A stretch of 64,000 bases of DNA, from NCBI GenBank assembly GCA_963555705.1, contig OY743170.1:13865096-13929095 (forward strand). The letters run 5' to 3'. A program made the position numbers and the translations under genes. Origin of the DNA: Ligustrum vulgare. Its lineage: Eukaryota > Streptophyta > Magnoliopsida > Lamiales > Oleaceae. The number at the start of each line of letters is the position of its first letter. The first letter of the stretch is position 1. The notes beneath the pieces were generated by a model. That model saw only the letters and a program-made list of their open reading frames with translations, made no database searches and was not told the DNA's origin. Below, piece after piece: positions 56,400 to 64,000 of this stretch.

Positions 56400-58348
56400 A
56401 GATATTATCCATTCTATGCACATTTAGATTCAAATTAAGAAATAAAATATGAGATATCAGCTCCTAAGAAAGTGTAGATCATAGCCAAATTCAAAATTCA
56501 AATGTCACATTTTCAAAATCAAATTCAAATGTCTTTATCTAAATCAAATAACGCACTAACCTTGCAAGTCCTTGTAGACTTGTAGTTGCACAGTCGTACT
56601 AGAGTCTAGGAGTCAAGTTCAACTCAATAATTTATCAAGCTTAAGCTACCCGTTTCGCAAGTTATCCTGACGCAAAATAGAATTTCAAGGTTTACAAACG
56701 TAAAGCTAATCGATAAAGAATTATAATTCACAAGAAAATAATAGCCTCCAAATTTGAATAATCTTATTTAGAAACAAAACAACATTTAAATAGTTTTTAA
56801 ATCCCTAATGTAATCAAAAAGACCAAATTAGACATTAACAAAATTAAAGGAATTAAAACAGAAATTTTAAAAAAAAACTTTGACTCCTCGGTAACATGTC
56901 TTAAACTAAGAATTTGAGATTTGAAACGACCTCAACCGGGTGAAAACTCAGAATGACCTGAAACTAGCAAAAATTATGGTCTCTTCAATTTTTGGATATA
57001 AAATTGTTTTTCAAATAAGTATGTAAATGGTGAAAAATGTTTGATGCATAAAATCATATTTCAGCTCATTTTATCGCTAACGATTGATAAGTTGATACTT
57101 TTATATTCGATGTAAACTCATTTCTAATCAATCTTTAATCCTGGTCTACTTTAGTTTGATCTTGGTCATTGCGTCTCATTTGATCACAATATCTTGATTT
57201 GATGACAATTTGTACATTTGGATACTTTTCAAGATTATATGTAAAATATTCAAGGCAATCTTGTTAAACATAAATATCTTCCCTTTTTTTATTAATAAAA
57301 AATGGAACCGGAGTCAACTATAAGTCAACATAGGACCTAGTACAACACAGAAATGAGCTGATTATTACTTAGCTAAAAAATTCAAAATTATAACATTAAC
57401 CTTTCAACAGTTTTTGTTATGAAAAAATGATTTCAAATATTAGATAATCATCGTTTCCTTGTCAATATAAAGATATCATTTAGATATAAAAATTAAGATA
57501 CAGATCCTCAACAATTATTAAACCAACTACGATGCACCTGAGCATTTGGGGGATCTGATTCATGCATGATTTTCCAATCAATGAAATCATCAGATTGCTG
57601 ATCTAATAGTCTGAGTTATCATTTAGAAGTTATAAGACATGCTATTGGTAGTCTGAGTTTCTATTGGTTACTTAGGTTTCTATGGTCCATCTCAACCCAT
57701 TTTTTCTCCCTTTGGGAATGCTGATCTAATAGATTGATGCTGGAATTCTAGTAAATGTCAAAAAAGTTTAAGACATAAAGCTAGGTTATGAGTTTCTTTA
57801 GGCACTTAGGATGCTAAGAATTGTGGATACTCCAACCATTTATTGTTCCTGTTGGTCAATACACTTCCAATTTGACATCAAATATAACTTTACTAGGATT
57901 ATACCATTATACATGAAATTAAAATATGAAATATTACTATTGTGGGATTTCTCTAGGTGAAATGCTTCTGGTCCTTATCCACTTGCAAACTACCAAAGAG
58001 TTTTATATACATCAGATTGCCTAATAGTCCTTATCCACTTGCAGACTACCAAAGAGTTTTATATACATCAGATTTCCTAATATTAAATTATTCTGAAATA
58101 CAAATTGAGAAACCAAAATACTAAATTTTTAAGTCTTAAGGAATAGTTTCTTTTATTAGCAATTCTCTTTTCAAAACCCTCACATTAAGGATTTTAAAGT
58201 CTAAGGAATAGTTTCTTTTATTAGAAATTCTCTTTTCAAAACCCTCACATTAAGGATTTTAAAGTCTAAGGAATAGTTTCTTTTATTAGCAATTCTATTT
58301 TCAAAGTCCTCCCATGTTTGTTACTATATTTCTGCCTAAATCACTTAT
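56400..58348. other. CACTA element 2 interior: probable captured genomic DNA and minisatellites
   Basis: No ORF of note. The upstream boundary of the captured host segment is probably somewhere here, since the downstream part holds plus-strand exons with introns. Contains the tandem repeats at 57971-58312. Confidence 0.4.
57971..58312. repeat. Two adjacent minisatellites (56 bp x2 and 65 bp x~2.8)
   Basis: First, a unit starting GTCCTTATCCACTTGCA at 57971 and 58027. Then a unit with GGAATAGTTTCTTTTATTAG starting at about 58140, 58205 and 58270. Copies differ by one to a few bases only. Confidence 0.9.
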
Positions 58349-58503
58349 CCTCCGTTTAGTAAACTTGTTATAACACAACACATTTCTCCAAACTACCTTT
58401 TAACCACACACATTTCCCAAATCACTTTTCAACCACATATTTTACCTCGAAAACATCACATTCTTTGTTTATAAACAAATTTTTTTTTTTTACCAAACGG
58501 AGG
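58349..58503. mobile_element. MITE, 155 bp, CCTCCGTTTGGTA termini
   Basis: Left end CCTCCGTTTAGTAAAC, right end TACCAAACGGAGG, flanked by CTTAT and CTTAA. Interior TTTTCAACCACATATTTTA. Same family and same length as 47685-47839. Inserted in the intron just upstream of a captured exon. Confidence 0.8.
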
Positions 58504-58552
58504 CTTAAAGTTCAAGATGTCTAATTATCAGTTGAATATTTCTTTTTGCCAG

Positions 58553-58940
58553 GTCAAAGCAACAGCAGAAAATGTTGATGAGGCTGTTAGAGAACTTCCT
58601 GATGCCAACCTGGTAAGGTATTCCTTTCTCTCTAGCTATAAATTCAGATAAAACTATTAAGGTGATTTTCACTAAAATCAAATTAAACGAATCAAATTTG
58701 GAGTGCATAGAAGAAAAGGGAAGTCTTTGATTACAAAAGGATGCGGTTTTATTCAATGATGTTCTCCTGAGATTGTCGCATTAATACAGTAGAAGTGCAA
58801 GTTCTTATTTCAGTTTTCATTTAAGCAACTCCATGTTGTGCTACTTTCAGGCACTAGAAGACTTGTGGGCTTTGCACTCTCAACCTGTATTCCCAAGGCC
58901 TCACAAAGGAGATAGTACTTCTTGGGAAGCAATAAGAAAG
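58553..58940 (+). pseudogene. Captured host gene fragment, two exons with intact splice sites
   Basis: Exon a 58553-58612 (60 nt) is preceded by TTTTGCCAG and followed by GTAAGG, and encodes VKATAENVDEAVRELPDANL. Exon b 58851-58940 (90 nt) is preceded by TTTCAG and followed by GTATAA, and encodes ALEDLWALHSQP, VFPRPHKGDSTSWEAIRK. Both are in phase 0 and join without a stop. They lie on the strand opposite to the transposase genes, within the CACTA boundaries, so they were taken up as genomic DNA with introns. I do not recognise the parent protein. A third exon near 59241 is possible but soon hits a stop. Confidence 0.7.
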
Positions 58941-59765
58941 GTATAAACTAGTGTATTTGCATATGTATAACAGTTCAATGAGACACGATTTCAGGATGTA
59001 ATGGTTCATATCTAAATAAGTCGAGCTACATTATTTTGATTTCTTCCTAAGGATGTGAAAGAATAAATAACTTAAGAGACAATGCCATAAATTAATGAAA
59101 ATCAACTTCCTGGTGTATTTTGGAATTCATCATTCTCTTCAGGTTAGAAAAAAATTCAGCAATCTGATAATTTGGTTAACAAATTTGAATATGAAATTAT
59201 TTTAAATTCGATTAATATTGTTCAGCTCACAATTTTTAGGAATGGATGGATTCAATCAATGAAAATTCAGAGAAGAACTTCTCCAGAGCCTGAAAATCCT
59301 CATATCAAACGAGGGATTTAAGGGTTCGTTGAGCTTCCAAAAGTGGTTCGAGCAACTGGCTGGTTCTTATTGGAAGCTCACAAGTATCATTCAACAAAAT
59401 GATTTGAGAAAAGTTAATAGGAAACTAGAAATCATGAAAATCTCACTAGTATTCGCTCGCTCGATGTCGCTGACTTCGCTTGATGCCCCTGCCTTTGCTC
59501 GATGCCGGATGCCCCTGCCTCTGCTCGATGCCCCTTCCTTAGCTCGTTCACAGGCCAACGATATTGAGAGAGAGGATTTGGGCGAGGTGGGTAGGTTTGG
59601 GAAATGTAGAGAATCGGTTTGTGGGTGTGGGGGAAATGTAGAGAATCGGGTGTGGGGGGAAATGAATTCAGATTATATCATTTTGGTGTAAAATAGGTTT
59701 GTGTTTAGATGATTGAGATTTGCAATTAAGTCCCAACATTTGGTAAATGTAAAAATTTAGCCCGA
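58941..59765. other. CACTA element 2, region next to right subterminal array
   Basis: Contains a plus-strand open frame 59329-59691 built partly on a degenerate ~28-bp repeat (GCTCGATGCCCCTGCC-type) at 59480-59545. No protein motif. It probably corresponds to the untranslated 5' region of the minus-strand transposase transcript. Confidence 0.35.
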
Positions 59766-60120
59766 AAATTCTATTGCAACGCGCAATACGCGTTGCAAAA
59801 GCTTAGACTTTGGCAACGCGCAGTGTGCGTTGCAATAGATACCTATCACAAGGCGCATTGCACATTGCAAAAGCTTAGGCTTCGGTAACGTGCGGTGCGC
59901 GTTGCCAAAGCTTTTGCAACGCGTTTCCAATGCCTAAACTTATTGCAACATTTTTATGAATGTTGCAAAAGCTTATTATTAGCAACACTTATTTGTTGAA
60001 TGTTGCTAAAACTCGATTTAATGAATCAAATGAAACATGCAACAAGTGAATGTTGCTATAGACCCCTTTTAGCAACATGCAATTGATGAATGTTTCCGTT
60101 TGCATGTTGCAAAAGGGTTT
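59766..60120. repeat. Right subterminal palindrome array of CACTA element 2
   Basis: Units such as GCAACGCGCAATACGCGTTGCAAAAGCTTAG in alternating orientation, diverging from the left-end consensus but with the same GCAACG/CGTTGC arms. Confidence 0.85.
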
Positions 60121-60136
60121 TTTTGTTGTAGTGTTA

Positions 60137-61604
60137 CCCAAAATTAAAAGGGATCACATGAAAGTGTAAAAGACAAACCTCTTAGACAAAGTCTCCAAAA
60201 AGGGTGTTTGCACTAAGAAAATGTTAATCACACAAGATGCCTCCAAGGGGTGCAAGCACACAATTTAAACTAGTATAAGTTCTAAGATCTAAGATAAATG
60301 ATTACATCTCCGTTTTGAGAGTTTTGATTTGTTGGTCCCTCTTATAAACTTCTACTATATATACATATCGAAATAAACTACCTACTACTATTTGAATCTC
60401 TAACTTGTCGCATTCACTTTGTAACTTGCATGTAGTAAACAGTCGTCCACCATGTTATATAAACGTCACTCACTTCCCTGTGTAACTGACATTCACTACT
60501 TTAAAACAAGCAACTTTCATGATCTCCTTTAGCTACTCATTATGCAGAAACCGTTTATATATGGATTGTTGGATGAGTTGTAAGAGCCGTTCCTTCACTC
60601 CTAATTGGCTTAATTGCCAAATCACTTTGATGTTTTTGTAATCACCCACTCGTTAGACTCCTCCACATCGCCCCGTTGTTTGTAATGGGCTATTATGTTT
60701 TGGACCTTCAAATTAAGGATTTTTATGTATCAACAATTACCCCACAATATGGCTGAATGAATATGCAACATTAATTTTTGCCATATTCATGCATATTGCC
60801 CATATAGAATCCTAAACGAAATGGAACTTCTGATATTTCGATGTTTCCTCTTCCTAAGATCTAACCCTTTAATTTCGGTTGTTGTACATGTATATGAATG
60901 TCCACATTCTGTCTCTTCACCTATCGTTCTTCTATAAAGTTATGTCTTTATTGTACATTCATTGTCTCCATCCTTATTCTTCACAAACCAAACATATTAC
61001 CAGTACTCATCATGCAAATTATCAAATTTCCATACTCAATGGACCAAGTACTTTTTTTCTTGACAAAAATAAATCATTTTGTTTTTTCCCGATTTCACCA
61101 TTTGTCTTGATGTTTTCTTTGGTATCTGAGATATAGATTTTTTTTTTTGGCTAATAAATGTCTTCTCAGCGCCCTTTCCAATTATGATCTCCAACGAGGA
61201 TTCTTGATGTGAAACAATGGCTTGGTGAGAGTGCTTAGGCTATTTGCCTGTTTTGAGGGTTTCTCATTTTACTGCTAGATCATCTTGGTTTTTTTGTGAT
61301 AATTTGTCTCCTTTGGCAAGAGAATGGGATGATCCTTGTAGCGATCCATTTAGGAAGGCGATAAAGGTTGATTTACACGTTTATGTAGTAATTGATAGGA
61401 AAATAATGATAGCCTGCTTTCATATGTAATCTCTTAAAAATGTGGCTTGTAAAACATTTTTACTTGTATTTGCTGATTGTAAAAAATCTTTGATAATAAA
61501 AGATTTTATTTGAACGCAATTAGCTCTAATTTTATTTAAATGCAATCATTCTACCCTCTTTACTCATTTACTCATTTTGTTTCTAGAAGATGATAACGTC
61601 TTTG
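60137..61604. other. Unassigned region, possibly LTR/leader remains of a minus-strand gypsy
   Basis: No supported gene. ORFs at 60879-61136 and 61244-61429 show no motif. Because integrase remains lie just upstream on the minus strand, part of this may be the 3' region and LTR of that element, but I cannot define ends. Confidence 0.3.
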
Positions 61605-62340
61605 TTATGCGCCCCACATCTTGATTTTCATTACGTATATAGTATGTTCTTTTATCTGTTTGCTTTCCCATACGGAAGGAATATATTTCTTTAAATATTT
61701 TCCCTTGATAGCTCTCACATGCTTTGTTTCATCTAAATCCTCCAAGTGGTATGCTCCATTAGATAGCTCACTTTTGATTCTGTATGGACCTTCCCAGTTG
61801 GACGACCATTTCCCATATTTTGAATTTTTAATTTCAAGGGAAGAATTGTCTTCCACGCCAATTCACCCATAGTAAAAGACTTGGCTGTTACTTTTTTATG
61901 ATAAGACCTAGTTATTTTTGGTTTTTGAACTTGTAGTCTATCCAGAACATCTACTTTTAACTCATCTAATTTAACAAGTCTTGAACCGTAGCTTCTGCAT
62001 ATTGTTTATCATCCTCACCCTGATTATTTGTATGTTGATCTCCATGGGTAACACAACTTCCTATCCATATACCAACTGAAATAGAGTGACTTTTGTGCTT
62101 GAACACAGATATTCTGTAAGCCCATAATGCTTTGGGTAGATATTCGTGCCAATCTCTAGCATTTTCTTATATCATCTTCCTTATAATGCTTTTGAGTATT
62201 TGTTGGAAGACTCAGATTGACCATTTGATTGGACATAGTAAGGGGTAGAACTCACTAACCTGATACCAAATTCGTCAAGAAATTACTTGACTTGCTCTCC
62301 ATTTAAGGATGTTCCATGGTCTACCATCCAAGTTAGAGGT
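61605..62340 (-). pseudogene. Ty3/gypsy integrase remnant
   Basis: On the minus strand near 62325 is DHGTSLNGEQVK, a stop, then FLDEFGIRLVSSTPYY and QSNGQSESSNK, the second half of the integrase catalytic core including the NGQ-Glu box. At 61856-61605 is the C-terminal block KYGKWSSNWEGPYRI and NGAYHLEDLD, typical of gypsy integrases. Several stops and frame changes. Cut at its 5' side by the LTR at 62370. Confidence 0.78.
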
Positions 62341-62369
62341 TCTTTGATGAACTTATGACACGCCCCTAA

Positions 62370-63295
62370 TGATGAGATCCCAGTCGGGGAATCTCGTCGA
62401 AAATGCGGAATAACGAAATTTAAACCCTAGGAAAGATCTAAATTAGACCTGACACGAAAAATAACAAGAACGCGAATAAATAAAGGGAAATTGAATGATA
62501 GATTTGACGGTAAAACCTTGACCCGACAATCACGATGCAATTAATGACGATGCGGATTGAAGAACAAAGATTGGTGAACGCCATAAGGGTTGTTAATTCC
62601 TTGATAAGTTCGTTGGGTGAACGCCAAAAGAACGAATATTTGATAAGTTCGAAACAAAAGGGAAAAACTCAACCTTTAACAAGAGAATCCTCTCTCAATT
62701 TAATTCATAAACTCAAACTTCTTGTTTTTACAATGAATGGAAAAGAATATAAATAAGCAAAGCAACCTAGCCTCTAATTTACTCCAAATAGAATTCTAAT
62801 TAGACTAAAATACTAAATTAGGAAAATAACCTAAAAACTAAAAGGAAATAAAATAATTGGAAAATCCGAAAAATTTGGCCGCTACTCATTTACGGCTGTA
62901 AAGACCTCTCTGATCAAAACTGTGTTTATTAGTTACGGCCGTGACGAATTTCTTACGGCCGTGAAATACCTCTGCTTTGAATGTTACGGCCGTAACTTCC
63001 AGACTTACGGCCGTAAGCCTCGTTCTGCTGAAATTCTTCTTTTTTCTTCGGTAATTGATTACGGTCGTGATTGTAAGATTTACGGCAATGAATACATGGG
63101 TTACGGCTGTGAATGCCCTCCCTTACGGCCGTAATGGCTTTTCTGCCCCAAGAACTTCGTTTACTCGTCTCGGCTTGATCCGTCCCTCTTCTCGGCCCGA
63201 CTCCAACATGGAACTTGCTCCGTTTTTCACGTAGATCATTGTCATATTACCGATGGCTCGACTTCGCCCTTTGATGCCTGGTCCGGATCACATCA
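62370..63295 (-). mobile_element. 3' LTR of right-edge gypsy element, 926 bp
   Basis: On the minus strand it begins TGATGTGATCCGGACC and ends GGGATCTCATCA. Closest to the nested element's LTRs (same GACGAGATTCCCCGAC end block). The polypurine tract AAGAGAGGGAG abuts its upstream end (63298-63308), so this is the 3' LTR. The flank CCTAA at 62365-62369 should be one copy of the target duplication. Confidence 0.88.
62889..63136 (-). repeat. Nine ACGGCCGT-type palindromes in the right-edge LTR
   Basis: Copies near 62890, 62932, 62953, 62982, 63003, 63058, 63077, 63098 and 63122; four are degenerate (ACGGCTGT, ACGGTCGT, ACGGCAAT). Position in the LTR matches that in the other three. Confidence 0.85.
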
Positions 63296-63996
63296 TACTC
63301 CCTCTCTTGAAAATGATTCGACCTCGAATCCAATTTTGGTTGGCTTTTCAGACACCTCCTGTTTTCCTGAGCTCGATTATCATGTTTAAGCTTTGTAAGA
63401 CCCTTTAGACTTTTGGCCTGCTCATTTTGGCCAATGAATTTCTTTCCTGCTTTAAGTTCATGGCTTGATTTATGTCCTTGCAAAACAGATTTAGTAGAAC
63501 TGGGGAGGGATGTGTTAGAAAATGCAAATAAATTCATTTAAATGGTGGACTCTCTTTTCTTTTTCTTTTCACTCTCAAGCTCACCTTTTTCTGAGGTCGT
63601 GGCCTCAACTCTCCTGTTTTTAATTTTCACATCCTCTCCTTTTTCTGAGGTCATGGGCTCAACGCTCTTATTTTTCCTCTCAAACTCGCTCTTTATTTTC
63701 AATTGGTCATCTTGGACCTCTTTAGGTGATAGCGGAGCAAGAGTAATCTTTTTTCCACCCTTCACGAAAGAATATCGATTTTTCAACCTATCGTGCATTA
63801 CCCTCCTATCATGTTGCCAGGGTCTCCCCAACAAAATATGGCCAACATGCATAGGTACCACGTCAAAAACTACCTCATCCTTATAACCCCCGATGGCAAA
63901 ATTGACCATAGCCTGCTTATTTACCTTAATTTCTCCCGACTCGGTCAGCCATTGCAATTTATAAGGGTTCGGATGTTTTATCAAGCTCAAACCCAA
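63296..63996 (-). pseudogene. Protease-like and Lys/Glu-rich tail of right-edge gag-protease protein (partial)
   Basis: From 63996 the frame encodes MGLSLIKHPNPYKLQWLTES, IGGYKDEVVFDVVPMHVGH and ILLGRPWQHDRRVMHD, homologous to the second half of the protease domain at 29101-29285, then a Lys/Glu-rich tail with three TSEKGE words. It stops at 63538 (TAA). A related in-frame segment with NTSLPSSTKSVLQ and QNEQAKSLKGLTKL follows to about 63296, as in the nested element. Upstream protease active site and zinc knuckle lie beyond the right edge. Whether pol exists cannot be told, but no room for pol is present between protease and LTR, as in the nested copy. Confidence 0.82.
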
Positions 63997-64000
63997 TTTT

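Larger units (their letters stand above)
49128..60133 (-). mobile_element. CACTA (En/Spm-type) element 2, 11.0 kb
   Basis: Starts CACTACAACAAAAATAGCC and ends GGGTTTTTTTGTTGTAGTG, flanked by TTA on both sides (49125-49127 and 60134-60136). Palindrome arrays at both ends. Inside, all on the minus strand, are a tnpD-like gene (52754-56371) and a tnpA-like gene (50501-52538), the normal gene pair of autonomous En/Spm elements. Captured host exons on the plus strand lie between tnpD and the right end. Three nonsense codons in tnpD and one in tnpA suggest that the copy is now inactive. Confidence 0.93.

Noticed and set aside
59329..59691. 120-codon plus-strand frame in CACTA element 2
   Set aside because: Partly built on a degenerate 28-bp repeat and G-rich simple DNA, no motif, no conserved neighbour.

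Overview
The window looks like a repeat-dominated intergenic block of an angiosperm, most likely dicot, nuclear genome. The evidence is strong A+T richness, GT-AG introns, plant-type LTR retrotransposons (primer-binding sites for initiator tRNA-Met and tRNA-Asp), En/Spm-type CACTA elements, Helitrons with CTAG ends, PIF/Harbinger and hAT-like MITEs, and relics of nuclear plant genes (a CP24/LHCB6 chlorophyll a/b-binding protein and a group-A bZIP). I cannot name the species.

Only one gene looks intact and host-owned: a two-exon short-chain dehydrogenase/reductase (SDR) of 269 residues on the minus strand at 41756-42651, with a first coding exon of only 11 nt and a TATA box upstream.

Layout. 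1-2121: minus-strand Ty3/gypsy relic (gag fused to a partial LTR, PBS, LTR). 2838-6267: eroded plus-strand Ty1/copia with a 3' LTR. 6340-8890: a degenerate GGTCACA repeat field, unassigned DNA and the right end of an orphan CACTA element. 10352-15099: two non-autonomous Helitrons head to tail. 15803-21200: a second, heavily decayed copia whose leader is a 2.7-kb field of short palindromes and which holds a solo LTR; another solo LTR (perfect TSD TATTG) lies at 21222-21758. 21770-22740: PIF/Harbinger remnants. 25819-40203: a large Athila-like Ty3/gypsy element (tRNA-Asp PBS, gag-protease-RT-RNase H-integrase, TSD ACACC). Its 5' LTR was split by a younger gag-protease-only gypsy at 27090-30820 (TSD TTAAT). 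41070-41509: hAT-like MITE with an 8-bp TSD, next to the SDR gene. 43171-46747: CACTA element 1, carrying a bZIP fragment. 47137-49020: an LHCB6 pseudogene split by a solo LTR. 49128-60133: an 11-kb CACTA element 2 with tnpD-like and tnpA-like genes and captured plus-strand host exons. 61605-64000: minus-strand gypsy relics and the 3' part of another gag-protease element running off the right edge.

How the parts relate. The window is a nested TE archive. Three gypsy LTRs of one clade, and a solo LTR of what looks like a different family, all carry arrays of a near-palindromic TTACGGCCGTAA motif. The two CACTA elements share termini, subterminal palindrome arrays and a TTA target duplication. 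Many stop codons are TGA at positions where relatives have CGA or TGG, as expected from cytosine deamination of silenced repeats. The most unusual structures are the palindrome field at 16.36-19.06 kb, the ACGGCCGT arrays shared between LTR families, and gene capture in both CACTA elements.
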